Below, one piece after another: positions 24,756 through 39,557 of a stretch of 64,000 nucleotides of DNA. The DNA comes from Diphasiastrum complanatum. Lineage: Eukaryota; Streptophyta; Lycopodiopsida; Lycopodiales; Lycopodiaceae. Made by a program: the position numbers and the translations under genes. The notes beneath the pieces were generated by a model, which was given only the letters and a program-made list of their open reading frames with translations, was not told the origin of the DNA and ran no database searches. Every line of letters begins with the position of its first letter. Position 1 is the stretch's first letter. The stretch lies in NCBI GenBank assembly GCA_029204225.1, contig CM055100.1, forward strand, positions 26,166,649-26,230,648, in the 5' to 3' direction.

Positions 24756-27065
24756 TTTGGCTACTTTTTTATTGTAGGAATGAATTTTCTTGTGTATCAT
24801 TCTCGTTGACAACCATTCTTTATTGACAAAATATTGTTGCCTCAGGTTTTACTTCCAACTTATTATTGTAGAGCAAGGTCGCAGCCTTTTGTAGAAAAAC
24901 CCTTGATCTACAACTGTCACATATGTTCAATAAAGTCACTAAAAAAGACTTTTATGAAACACAAGATTTTCTTAAGTAGCATCTATTTTTGTATGGGTTG
25001 ACAGAATACATGCAAAAAGACACTCAAAAGTCTTCTCCTTTGATATCTATCCTTATTGGATAGGCTATCGCCCTACATTTAGTGTTGTTGTCTTGTACAT
25101 TACTCTACAATAAAGAGTGATTATTTTATTTTGTTGCTCCAATTTGATAGAGCAATGAATTTGTCATATGGATTCTTCCAATCCCATATGCTAAAAAGAT
25201 CCTATTGGTTGTTTTTACATAGAAAATCTTGTTATATTGAATATGTTATCCAATAGAACAAGTTTTCCAATGCAGTTCTTGTCAAAGAAGTTATCAAGAT
25301 AAAATATTTTTTTTTCCATACAATCTCCCCACATGACTCCCTTCTTTGAACAACATTTGCAAAAATGTTGTCTTGTTTGATCAATCAAAAAGTTTGAAGT
25401 AATGTTTTCTAATTTTTTTGATAGTAACTCCTAAGACTTGCGAGCTTGATACATTGGAAGCAACATTCCATTTGATCAGCTTTCGAAAATATTATGGATG
25501 CTCTTAGAAGAAAACAAAATATTCCCAAAGATATCTCTCTTGTAAATCCATTTGTGAAAACAAATCCATTAGTGGTGGTGATCCATTTTTGCTTAATCAA
25601 TCATCATCATCAACTTGATGGATCATGTGTAATTGGTCACTTGGCTCAGCCTTATTGTAGGATATAATTGTCACTTCAGTTGCCACACTAGTATTCCTTT
25701 CTTCCTTAAGATCATTTGTGTCAAGAAGTGATTTATCCATTTGAGAAGGACTAATAATACATGTGGTGATATAAAGAGGACATTCTCCATTCCCCTATGA
25801 AAATGAAAAAACATGTTACTATTTTCATTATAATTGAAATATCGTTCTACACTGTAATGACATTGTCTTTTGACTTATGCAAGACTATAGAATTAATTCA
25901 TAGGCTCATGTTGGTCCTCTACTCCACATTGCAACTAGTATTGCTCATTGCTTTAAATTGGTCTTGTACATTATCAGAATTGGTTTTCACCTTGATATTC
26001 ACCATCCTTGGACCATAGTTCATTTTGATGATTGAATGATTCAATTGCATCATCTTCGGTCCAATCAGCAATGACTTGTTCGTTTTGATCTACAAAATTT
26101 TGGTGATCATTACAATTTTGGCCAAGATAAAGATTGTCATTATAGTCTTGATACTGAAAGTCATCAGTGAAAACCTTGGTCATAGTCTTCAGTGTAATCC
26201 TCATATTGATCCGAATGATCTTCCATGTCATTCTCAAAATTGTCATTATAATATATCTGAGTGTCATCTTCCGATTCATAATTCAAATTTATCTAAAATG
26301 ATAATGAAATTTGAGTTTGAAATTTGTAAATTGTAGGCCTGAGATAAATTTTAAACATTTATGAAAATCAAATTTGACAACATTCAATGTCAATAGGAAG
26401 GAGTCGTGTGCATGGATTTTTGACAAGAGAAAATATAAAAAACTTTTGAAGAAATTAACTTTTGGTATAAATGAGACTTCTACAATATCAAGTTTGCTTG
26501 AGCTGGTGAAATTCTTTTTAATATGTTGAAATCTGAATTCAAATGAAAAATTAATAAAATAAATAACAAAGTAGCAATTTAAAAAAAATAAAAAAATGTA
26601 TAGTTACTAATGATTATACAAGTGTTGATAATTGGATAGTTTCAAGCTCATCAAATTGATCATTTTTTTTTCATTGCACTAAATTCTGAGATAACATGAA
26701 ATAGATATAAAAGTTCAAAAAGTAGAAAGAAAAATTGAAAAATGAAAAAAAAAAATTAAAAAAGGCCTCACGAAAATTTATGATTTGCATTGAATTTTTT
26801 TTTGAAATTCGTGAAACATTCGCCCATAAAAGAAATAACAACAGTTTAAAATATTTTAAATTGTAGACAAAAAAAAAATTACGACTATTTTCATAAAGCA
26901 TTGGAGTGTTTAGAAAAAAAAAAGTCATAATTTTTTTTGAAAAATATCAACAGGTTTCTTTTTTATTATTTAAAAAAACCTGCATGGGCTCATAAAAAAA
27001 CAAAAAAAATTGTTACGATTATAGAGTAGATTTTTATGCATTTTTTTAAAAAAGAATGATACAGA

Positions 27066-27067
<2 letters not shown>
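24756..27067. other. AT-rich non-coding region, possible minus-strand LTR edge
   Basis: No gene is supported. On the minus strand 25330-25345 reads a purine-rich GGGAGTCATGTGGGGAGA followed by TTGTATGG, which looks like a polypurine tract before an LTR. A perfect 8-bp hairpin (25351-25370) sits just upstream of it. The Asp/Asn-rich minus-strand open stretch at 25974-26279 is unrecognised. Confidence 0.35.
25351..25370. repeat. Perfect hairpin CAACATTT-GCAA-AAATGTTG
   Basis: Eight-base arms around a four-base loop, beside the polypurine-like tract. Confidence 0.8.

Positions 27068-27107
<40 letters not shown>
27068..27107. repeat. (AT)n microsatellite
   Basis: About 20 AT dinucleotides. Confidence 0.97.
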
Positions 27108-27111
<4 letters not shown>

Positions 27112-27259
27112 AAACTTATGTACAGTTTTGCGCATGTGTATGGGTCCATGCATGCATCCTCCTCCCCTCACCCGTGCATACATTTTTGAACTAAAAAGTG
27201 GGGAGGAAGATGCATGTATGGCCCCCCTCCCCATGTATGGGGCCCTTTGCCCTTTCTCA

Positions 27260-29506
<2,247 letters not shown>

Positions 29507-29687
29507 TCGGAATCCGATGACTTCAAAATGCGTCGGATTCCGACGTCCGTGCCCATTCAAGCCCGGACGACAGGTCCCAGATGTCGTGGACAAGCTATCG
29601 GATTCCGACGTCCACGTCAGATTACAGGTATTTTTGTTTTTGAAAACACATGCCAGGTCATATCTACGTTTGAATGTCGGAATCCGA
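29507..29687. repeat. Four copies of the palindrome TCGGAWTCCGA in 181 bp
   Basis: TCGGAATCCGA or its reverse complement TCGGATTCCGA occurs at 29507-29517, 29533-29543, 29598-29608 and 29677-29687. In two copies the motif is extended by ACGTC. Confidence 0.9.
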
Positions 29688-32600
29688 CATGTGTGTTGTT
29701 TTTGCACTCATCAGCCAATTTTACTTATTTGGTAGCTAAGGGATGGGTACATGACAATTTCAGTATCAGAATGATTTCATATCTAACTTTCTTTAGAGTG
29801 GTTACAAATCCGACATCATTTTATGGATATAATTGACATTGTTTAATTTGATGATTACTTTTGTTTTGCATAGTTATTATCCATGTTTCATGTTTAAACA
29901 CGATGTTTGAGCAAGTATACCACATGATTTGACTTTTCAATTTCCATGTACTTTGAACTTTCTATTTCATTTATTTGCCTTTGGCATCTTCATCGTCACA
30001 GTTCTGTTTGTGGCATATGGTAACAAGCTTCACAAAACGGGACCAAAAAGAGTTGTGCATAAGTGATTGCGAGCATATTGGGCCAAATGTTTCCAAGAAA
30101 TTCCATTGTATATCATCCTTCCAACCTGGCGATATTGAAAAATGAGGTAGTCAACAGGCCATGGTAGGTTCAGTCCAGCGAGATCTGATCTTTGAGCACT
30201 GTTGATTTGAAGGTTTGTTGGGATTGAAGTAGTAATATCCAAAGTACAAGTCCCAATGAGTGTTTACATAGGTTCCCGTTAAAAGGGTCTCCATGTTGAA
30301 ATAGCTTCTAAAATGATGAGATTTGGAGAGTTAACCGTGTTATTTAAAAATTGGTTCAGGGCTCATTTGAAGTTGGCAAGAGCAGCCCAATCATTCTATG
30401 AGTGGATCTTGGTCTTGGATTTATATCCTCTCCATCCCTTATCTCGATTCATTTGTTGTATGTAAATGCTTGTACAGTCACACAGTCTGAAAAAACACAT
30501 TGGTTTTTTAACGGTCTGCAAAAATACAAGGACAAGTGTTCCAACCAGATGAACTTTTTGATTAAAATTCGTCTTATTTAAAATATGAAGTCTATGAATT
30601 TTGACAACAGACTCTTAAAACTATCATGCAAAATTTTTGAAAACCATCTTGATTGGTATGTTAAGTTCCTCGAATGAGCTATCAAGCTTTTTACAGATCT
30701 TCCATGATGACTTGAATTCTAATGGTTAAACGGACATCTAAAGAAGGTCCAACTGGTCTGCTTTCGAAATTATTTACGCTTAAGTGATCATCTTCTGGCC
30801 TTCATGTCGAATGCTATTTAATTAGAAAGAATTTAACTTCCGCAGATTTGTTCGTCGATATCTGAGTAGAAATTACAAAGAGGCCTTGAATTACATTGAA
30901 ATAAGGCTGGCAATAAAATTTTATGTCTTTCAACTTTCTGACAATCGAGTCTTGCAGTCAGAGACAATATGCACTTATCTGAACTTAGTGCCGCAACTCT
31001 TTGTTATGATTTGATTTTGTCCACTTTAAAGCTTTATAGACACAACCATCTTTTACGCTGCATTTGAGGAGCCTCCATGTTTCTTATAGCCTTTATTTGA
31101 TCTGTCCCGATCCTCATCAAACACTTAAATTAAAAAAAGCTATCAACCCATTTCACACACATTGTTCCATTGCTGCAACGACATAGCATCAGACGAAGGA
31201 ACTCAACGACTGAGGAGCAGAATGAAGTTGATGCGCATGGCAGCTTTTCTTAGTGTCAGAACTTCCAAATGCACGACTTGAAGAAGTGACTAAGAATTTA
31301 AAAAATTGGATAAAAAGAATCAAAGATCATTCACTCACCTGCCACGACTAAGACGGAGCATCATGGATTGCTTCCACGACTGAGACAGCTGAGAGGAGAG
31401 GCGGAGGTCATGAATGAGTCACGACTAAATCTACTAACTAATAACAACTACTACTATAACCAGTATAAGTATTATTAAGTGCCTAAGCCTGATCCTGCAG
31501 CAGCTAAAGGTGAGGTGATTAGGAGATACCCACGACTCATGAGGTATCACTAATCAGTGATGAGTGATCGCTCACCCTGGAGACAATGGTAGCGGTAAAA
31601 GCCAAGGGAATGTGTCTGGGCATCGGTCTTAATGCCATCGCTCGCACTGCTCGCAGCACTGCTGCTATTCCTTTTGTTGTTGTCTCCAGATTTGGTCTTC
31701 ATTTTCATGACTCATAAGCCATAACCATTAATATAGATGGGTATATTGTGGCTACACCATCAAATTAATACCTCAATTTTTGGAGTTTGTGAGGTGAATT
31801 TCCTTGACATTTACTATGGTTATGGGCTCAGAGATACGACTACAGGATCCAAGTTTCATCGTTAATGGCTATTCCAATCTGGCCCCTTTTCAAGACCATT
31901 CAGATCTAAAGCAGCCTTGAACGTTGCACAAGGAACGACTAACTATGCTAAAAGCATCTGAAATTGTCCTACAAGAACAACACTATCAATGGAATCAAGA
32001 AGCAATTGTTAGGATATTTGCATATGTAAAGTGACACAGCAGGGGAGTCGACCAATAAATGACCAATCTATGCCACAATGCATTTCTCAAACAAAAAACA
32101 TTTGGCTCAAATAGACAGGAACAGTCAAATTGCCTCACAGGTCAGTTTTGTGACACACAATCGATCCATCTCAAGAACTGAGGTCGCTCAGTAGATCAAA
32201 GCTTCAAGGCATACATTCAGTGCAGCCTCCGAAGATCAGGTTCGCAGCTCATGTAAATATTCAAATTCCAAGACTTGTTCACATATAGAGCAACTGATTC
32301 ATGGATGCAGGTCTTCGGGCAACTGATTCATGGAAGCAGGTCTTCAGCACGCTTTTTCTTTGGACAGCTGCTACACAACTTCGATGCTATAATTCGCAGG
32401 CTCAAATCCAAATCTTCTAACCAGGCAACACTAATTCCATCTACACACATCTGATATTGATGCAAGCTCGTTGATCTGACGCATCCCTGTAGGTCTTAAC
32501 CCATTTCACAAAAGCATTCAACTCTTTCACAACCTAGCTGCTAAATCCCGATCAGGAAATGCAATCCATCCATTCTTTCATAAGTTCTAGCTAGCAAATA

Positions 32601-33569
32601 TCTTGTAATGACCATGTCAAACCCCGTAGAAGCAACCTAAAACAAACCCTAAGCCCATTTTTCTTTAAGCCAAATTTCAATCAGCAAGATTCCGCCCACC
32701 GCCCTTTTGTATCTCAAAGCACATGTGGATAAACTTTTCCTTCTCAGTTCTTCCTGTAGTAAACATGTTGTCAATGGAAGAAGAGACATAGAGAACTTTT
32801 CAAGATCTTTACCAAAACTATAGCATAAGCATTAACTTAGAATGAATGGAGGAATGTCTTGTAGGTGTCAAAGACAACCATGAAGGAGCAAACAATTAGG
32901 CGTCTAAGACAACTATGCTACCTTCGAATATTAGACATTCTAGATTGAGTGAACGTCAATAGAGAAAGAAAACTGTCAGAAAGCATTTGTACTGCAATAC
33001 ACATAAGAAGAATAGAGAATTTGAATTAAGCAGTTGTAAGTACAACAATCAGATCACAATCCTGTGCCCAAGAATGGTTCACAGTAATGCTGCACTTTGT
33101 GCAATGATCTTACTTAGCTAATTATAGATTAAATAACTATCTCTATCTTCTGAATGGCTTTCACTCTCTCTAAAATCTCTGATTCTATGGAATCATATAA
33201 TGACCACACAATTTTTTTCACGCAGGAACTCTAGTTGACTCTTCTCCACTTGCATGTATTCATCACAGATTGACTCATCATCGTTTTTGTGAATTGTCGT
33301 TATGTATATATGTACATGAGGTAGTTATAATGACTATGTAGGCAACGAGCATGAAACAGTGCAGTTACTAAAGTGAACTATGACGTGGTCTACGTTTGAT
33401 GGGGCAGGTGGATGACGTGGATCTCGAACCGAAGACTTTGAGTTTGTGGGAGAACGAAGAGAATGTAGTTGAGTTCCATGAACGAAGAGAATGTAGTCTA
33501 TCCCTCTTTTGCTTCAGTTGATTATTGCATAGACGTTCAACTTCAGAGGGTAAGACTGCAAGGTTGTCG
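29688..33569. other. Non-coding region
   Basis: No gene is supported. It holds a minus-strand open stretch at 30030-30242 (unrecognised), a CACGACT/AGTCGTG-rich patch at about 31330-31560 resembling 63700-63800, and a 29-bp tandem duplication at 32292-32349. Confidence 0.45.
32292..32349. repeat. 29-bp tandem duplication
   Basis: Two copies beginning AACTGATTCATGGA and containing GCAGGTCTTC, at 32292-32320 and 32321-32349, with few differences. Confidence 0.85.
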
Positions 33570-33598
33570 TAGAGAGAGAGAGAGTGTGTGTGTGTGCA
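33570..33598. repeat. Short compound (GA)n(GT)n microsatellite
   Basis: AGAGAGAGAGAG followed by TGTGTGTGTGTG. Confidence 0.9.
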
Positions 33599-33652
33599 TT
33601 TACATAGTGTACTGGTACTCAGGAAATGTGATGAACCCGAATGATTCGTGTT

Positions 33653-33958
33653 TTAATGACGCGAATAGAAAAGGTTTGAGTTCTGGTGAGTTGGAGTGAT
33701 GCTTAGTTCCAACACATCCAAAGTCTTTGCAAGTTGTTTGGCAGATTTTAATAACTTACAAGTAGAACATACTATCGCTTGCAATTTTTTGAAATTTTGC
33801 ACCAAGTCAAAATCTCTTTTCCAAATTCTAAAAAAATATGAATAACTTAAATAAGCGACATTCTTTGCCTTGGCAAACTCCTTGTACATAAAAAATATTT
33901 TCAATTTTGTTATCTGCAAGTGAATATATAAAGAATTTGGCAATTTTTTTCCATGCAC
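33653..33958 (-). pseudogene. Possible transposase-like fragment
   Basis: 101 codons. YFFRIWKRDFDLVQNFKKLQ, followed within a few residues by CSTCKLLKSA, resembles the W-x-x-x-F ... K ... C-x-x-C arrangement before the catalytic core of some DDE transposase-like repeat proteins. Neither a start nor the catalytic core is visible. Chance similarity is quite possible. Confidence 0.2.
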
Positions 33959-34029
33959 ATTCTTCAGAATGCTTTAGCCAAGCAATTGCACTAAAGCAAT
34001 CATTTGCAATTGACTTGAGAAATTGGATT

Positions 34030-35299
34030 ACTCCTTTTAGAACTTAATAGGACAAATAAGCAGTGTGAAGAGAATTTACCAGGAACTGTTTATTTTAATC
34101 TATATTGCTTATAAGACACATGATTTGTGAGTAATTAGGATTCATTTATAGAAGTTGTGTGCATAGAATATATGAGATTCTTGATATATAATATTTCTTG
34201 AATGAGACGTATATCCTAAGGTAGTCACTAAATCCCAATGAGCTCATATTGGATGACAGAGTCTACCTAACATAAGGATAACCTCTGAATTCAGTTGGAA
34301 TTCAATAGAGCTTTGTAATATCTAGATGTTGTTCTAGGTGATTGTATAAAGTTTATATTGTTGAAGATGGATGTTATAATGGTCTTTAATTACTTGGTTG
34401 ATTGTAGAATTTGGAACTCGTGATCGTTATAAATCGGGTTGGATGAATATTCTTGGAATCCAGTAATTTTCCTTGTGGAAAAGATTTCAAAATGTTTCTT
34501 ACATTTCCTGAGTGGTATGTGCATATACTCCAATATTTTTTAAATGATTATGGTTTCAAAATCTTGTAAATTATGATTGATGAATGATAAGATTCTAAAT
34601 ATTTATGATTGATGGATCATAGATTGATACTTAAAGGTCATTAAAATATGAGGATTTTTAAGATAATGAGTAATTTTGAGGGATTCAAGGATTTAGATAT
34701 GTTATTTGAACTTAAATTTCTTTACTCCAATGTATATTTGAGGTTATGCACATCTCACAGGCATTTTCATTAAGTAATTGCTTACTTATGAGGAATTTGC
34801 TTACCTTAAATATTGTAGTCAAGGAATGATTGTGTACTGTTTTCAGCCTAAAATCTCCGGTTAATTAGGAGCAGTTAAGTCTATCATGACTGAATGGTTG
34901 TTATTTCCTTGCATATGTTGCTAGGAATAGAGTGCTTAACTCAAGAGAGTATCTAGGGTACTTAGAACTGAGTTAGAGTCATTTTTATCTTGATGGATCT
35001 CCTAGAGATTTTGGTAGGATGAATTGTTGTACCTTAGTTTTTTTGAAAAAATTCTAAGTGTATCGGTACCAAGAAGCATTTATGACAGATTTGCAGGAAA
35101 TTGTGGATAGTCTTAGACCTTGAAAGAGTACTCTGAATCAGAAATAAACAATCAAGAAATCGTTCTATCTCTGCGTGCTTGATTAGGATTGGTTGGTCAG
35201 ATTGAGGATAATGATTCATGGAAAAGAGTTAAAAGTATACAAATTGGATCTTCCCTAGTTACTCGTTCTGAGGACATAACTAGTTTAAGGGGAGAAGAA
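34030..35299 (+). mobile_element. Third decayed chromovirus internal region
   Basis: 34040-34200 matches 20160-20300 and 34745-34815 matches 20290-20350, with an extra ~470 bp between them. 35100-35230 is the chromodomain remnant. The segment ends in the polypurine tract AAGGGGAGAAGAA just before the LTR. Confidence 0.7.
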
Positions 35300-35783
35300 T
35301 GTTACATTCATGTCCACTATGTGGGATTTGAAATAATTCCTGACATGGATAGCCGGTCACTCCAGTGGTATGTGGTTATTAGTTATGCCTCGTCATTCCG
35401 AGCTTGGCCGATAAAGTAATTAATAATCATACGAGGACCCAGACCTATAATTGGACATAGGAGCACTTGCATGGTATTTGACTGCTATAATGCAAGAATA
35501 GAAGGTCAATTGCTATTCCAGGTTGCATGGAGATCCTAAGAGGAATATTATCTCCTCATGGAAGAGAATATATACTAGTGGAAACTAGCCCATCTACCTA
35601 TTGGATTTTCTGATCCTTGTAGCCAGGAGCCCCTCCTCTCTTGCATTCATTCACCATGGCATGGGGGTGAAGTGGTTAGGGTATTGACTAGCCATTTCTT
35701 GTTGGTTGGATGGTTTTGCACCATAGGTGTCCTTTTGGTTGCATGCAACATGATATAGTCGGATGTTCACTAGGCGGTCTTCG

Positions 35784-35785
<2 letters not shown>
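35300..35785 (+). mobile_element. Chromovirus LTR, 486 bp
   Basis: Starts TGTTACATTCATG after the polypurine tract and ends GGTCTTCGCA. It matches 587-1069 along its length. The (CT)n tract begins at the very next base. Confidence 0.85.
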
Positions 35786-35848
<63 letters not shown>

Positions 35849-36117
35849 GTTGCACTTTTCTATTGTGTAACATTAACACCAATATTGTGTGTGGTTTTCT
35901 ATGTGTATTGGTGTTCATGCTAATGATAGTGTGATTATTGACATGTATTGGTGTTCATACTTATGATAGTGTGATTATTAACACACATGTCGACTTACTT
36001 AGCACGTTTTCTTTTACGAAGATGTTTTTTTACACACTCCCAAAGTATCATACACACTTGAGATTTACATATTTGGTCTTTTGTATCCTCGGGTACCTAC
36101 AAATTACAAATTATTAG

Positions 36118-36188
<71 letters not shown>

Positions 36189-36286
36189 GTTGCACTTTGC
36201 TATTGTAACATTAACACCAATATTGTGTGTGGTTTTTTCTATGTGTATTGGCGTTCAAGCTAATGATAGTGTGATTATTGACATAC
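35786..36286. repeat. Duplicated unit: (CT)n plus ~100-bp flank, two copies
   Basis: Copy 1: (CT)30 at 35786-35845 followed by GGTTGCACTTTTCTATTGTG and onward to about 35985. Copy 2: (CT)33 at 36120-36186 followed by GGTTGCACTTTGCTATTGTA and onward to about 36286. In copy 1 the last 40 bp (35904-35943, starting TGTATTGGTGTTCAT) is itself tandemly repeated (35944-35983). Confidence 0.9.
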
Positions 36287-36506
36287 TTTGGATTATGCCT
36301 TTGCTCCTTCCATAATAAGTTGTATTTACTATAGATCATGCCATTACTTTTTTCATTGTAAGTTATAGAAATACATTCTAATCTATGCTACAAACATAGC
36401 CTATGCATAATAAATCAACCAATCATATCCATTATTGCACTCACTTGACTTTTTAAGTTTTTGTCCTAGCTAACTTTTTAAGACTCTTCTTTTTCATCAT
36501 AGCCCA

Positions 36507-36575
<69 letters not shown>

Positions 36576-37892
36576 ACGCACAGACCACATTTTTGTCTCT
36601 TTATTGCTATTTTTGTCAGCCTAGTCACTCTAATAGCTATCTCTCCTCTTCTTTAGAGCTTTTACCCATTTTCCTATGTATTTTTTGTGCTCAAAAGATC
36701 TCATTCTATCTTAGGGTCTCAATCTGCAAAAGCTATTGAGCCAAATCTATAAATACATGTACTACTGCGGATCACTCAACTTCTACTTGCCACAATGTAG
36801 GGTTTTTGGGAAAGCCCTAAATGGCTAAGTGGACCAATCAAAATGATCAAAACACATTTTGTTATAAGTGGCCACACCTCACCATTTCTCTCTCACAACT
36901 CCATAAACCCTAAAAGATACCTCTTTTGGTGTGCCACCCTCATGACAAAAGGTCTCTCTCTACAGTTTTATCTCAAGAACACTAAACATATTTCTCGAGA
37001 AATTTCTATAAATGAAAATTTCACAAGATTTTAGGGATTTTGTTGGATCTTAGATCTTGTTGTCTCCATCTCTCTGTCCAATAGCTCACTTTATCGCTAG
37101 TGTTTTTTTTTTCATAAAACCTAACTCCAAAAAACACCCCCTCTAATTAAATTGCACGTAAACTTGAGCAACTTTAGTTCTCTCCTCTTCTTGACATATG
37201 TTCAATTTCTAGAATGTTCTACAACTCTTTCTATGCCCAAGAGATTCCATACAAAAAATTTATAGCACATCACAACCTTAGAATATTTTTTAACCAAACC
37301 CTAAGAACTTGACCCCCTCTCTCTCTCTCTCTCTCCCATCTTTTATACCATGTTTATAGAGTATCTCTCTCTATACAGCTAGAGTATTTCTCTCTAAAAG
37401 TTTCTAAAACACGTGTTCTTTCATTCAACTGATTTTAAAATGCATGCCTTAGAAAACATTTTAGGGCAAAGGGCAAACGTGCACCAATGAAAATCTCCAA
37501 AACGCGTTTTCTCTTTCACAACATCGTACATTCATTCTCTTTGTTCAGGGTTGGTTATTGGTGTCTTCGTGACTGTTAGCGCATAAAGGGAAGGCTTCGC
37601 GCTACCTGCCTCTCATTCCGTCCACCATCGCCAAACATCAATTCTTTCTACATAAAAAAGGATTACATAAAGACCAAGACCAGCTAGACACAGTTGCAAG
37701 GGTTGATGCGGCTGTAACCATCATCGTTTACTTTCCATTTTCTATCGTTGGTTTCAGAACAAAAAAGAAAGAATCGCTTTCAATAAGAGACTAAGAGACT
37801 GTCACTTCGTTTTCGTAATGTAGGAATAGTTGAAAGCGTCACATTAGCTAAGCAATGCTGTTTTAACATAGAGAAAACGTATAAGCCAAGGC
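36287..37892. other. Non-coding, CT-rich; possible 5' UTR at its right end
   Basis: It contains (CT)n tracts at 36510-36573 and 37317-37335. Several segments have many CTCTCT and CCCTAA words. 37540-37892 has a promoter/5'-UTR-like look (mixed composition, CT-rich patches) directly before the ATG at 37893, but I cannot identify a TATA box with confidence. Confidence 0.4.
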
Positions 37893-38027
37893 ATGGCTGA
37901 GGAAATGATTCAAGAAGAAGTTGTGCTACAAGATTTGGATAAAGTGGAAGCTCTTGTACAACTTGATGATTTGGTTCGCATGGGAGTGTTAAACCCAACT
38001 CGAGCTATCTTTGCCCGCCACAAGTAA
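37893..38027 (+). CDS. Candidate first coding exon, unknown protein
   Basis: ATG at 37893 opens a 44-codon frame beginning MAEEMIQEEVVLQDLDKVEA and closing ...GVLNPTRAIFARHK, then TAA. The stop overlaps a strong splice donor (CACAA then GTAAGC, 38023/38024), so the frame may continue into a later exon. An upstream in-frame TAG at 37869 makes 37893 the likely start. The peptide is acidic then basic, predicted helical, with balanced amino-acid use, unlike the surrounding noise. I do not recognise the family. No downstream exon was identified in the window. Confidence 0.4.
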   Translation: MAEEMIQEEVVLQDLDKVEALVQLDDLVRMGVLNPTRAIFARHK

Positions 38028-39240
38028 GCTTTTCTTTGTTGATAACGTCGCAATTGAAGAAAAATGCGATAAGTTCTTGGTGTGCTCTGGTACACCTTAC
38101 CTTCTTATCCCGTTGGGCAGAAAATTAATCAATTACGGATTTGCATGATAATAAACAATATCAGATTCTATAGAATAAAAAAGTTAAAGTGCCATAATTT
38201 TGTAGATTTAACTGAAAATCTGCCCAAAATATGAATTGTACATCTAAAAGTATCCAAAATTTGGAATTGCAAAACTTGAACTCTGGCCTTGAAGCAAGAA
38301 AAAACTGATAGGCATGACAATCATGCATTACTTTGGAGAGGTCTGTTGCCATTTCTTCTTTGGCTACCACTATGTCAAAGTCGACACAGTTGCTTTCAGA
38401 TCTGGTAGAGCTATATTGAATAAGGAAGAAGCTTGCTTTCGATTCAATGTCATCATTGATGGATAATACGTAGATAATATTGCTAGGCTGATGGATTTCC
38501 AACCATTCATAATTTGTAATTCTGTGACTACTCTGAAACAATAAATACTTGAATGCAGCCTGTCAAATTGATTAGATATTGGACATTTGGCTCCCTAATT
38601 ATTAGATATTATGTTGCCCAACCATTTTAACAAGAAAATAGTAATCATTGGGCAAAATTTTGCCCAACCATATATTCTTCTTGGGGAGGCTTGAACTTTG
38701 GACCCAACCGTATACGAGTCTACTGTATGGAACATACCTTTTCCTTACTGTATGCCCTTATTGCAATTGCTTTTTATTTGATAGATTAATTCCCAATATA
38801 TTTGATTTTATTCAAATGTTTTTGGGAGATTTGCATAGATTCAATCTGTTTTGGGAGATTCTAGATTTGAAGAAAAATTGTGAGAAACTAGAACTATAAG
38901 GCTTCAACATTACCCTAGATAATTGAATTTAGGACAATACTAACATACTTGGCTGAATATACACACTAGAGATTGAAATTTGCTAGAAACTTCAACTACG
39001 CCAAAAGGTTCAAATTTTAGAACCCAATTTATGCATAGAACCTAATTCAGACATGATCTCTACAGAGTCTACACACTAGAATTGTGATTCAAGCCTTTTT
39101 TCACTTGAAATGATGTGGTGGCGAGTCTTGATAAAAGTTTACATATGAATGACCGAGTGCAAAGTTTGGAATACCAAAACATTTGAATTGAATCACTCGG
39201 TGTAATAGATCCTAACACCACAGTAGGGCAAACACTAACT
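38028..39240. other. Unassigned; possible intron, no exon recognised
   Basis: Follows the candidate donor at 38024. A minus-strand open stretch (38161-38541, 126 codons) and a plus one (38648-38899) carry no motif I recognise. A short local repeat, GATTAGATATT/TATTAGATATT, occurs at 38570-38610. Confidence 0.3.
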
Positions 39241-39546
39241 GAACCACCCAGCCTGGCCTACTCCCTGATATGGAGCAAGCCCCTCCTAGCCCAGTGTGAG
39301 GCTTGGTAGCATGCATACTGCCAAGTCATGTGGCTCTGTCGTGGCTGACTGCACGTCGGGACCCAACGTGGGGCCCTATCTTGCTGACAGTGTCCCTAGG
39401 CTGTGCCGCCATGGCTATGGACCGTGCCAGGGCACACTACTCACGCTGTCTTGCCCTGTTGGTCGTGTACGCTGGACACGACCCTGACTATGGTATCTGA
39501 CCTCCTGTGTTCTCTAGGGTTTGGCACTGGTCATGTGCTCGTAACA
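39241..39546 (-). mobile_element. 3' LTR of a minus-strand chromovirus
   Basis: On the minus strand it starts TGTTACGAGCACATGACC at 39546, immediately after a polypurine tract (AAGGGGGAGGGAG, about 39547-39560). Its first ~145 bp are repeated at 42127-42273. The inner boundary near 39241 is uncertain. Confidence 0.7.
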
Positions 39547-39557
39547 CTCCCTCCCCC

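Noticed and set aside
39296-39500. Plus-strand open stretches over the LTR
   Set aside because: They lie inside a minus-strand LTR whose start is fixed by its polypurine tract.
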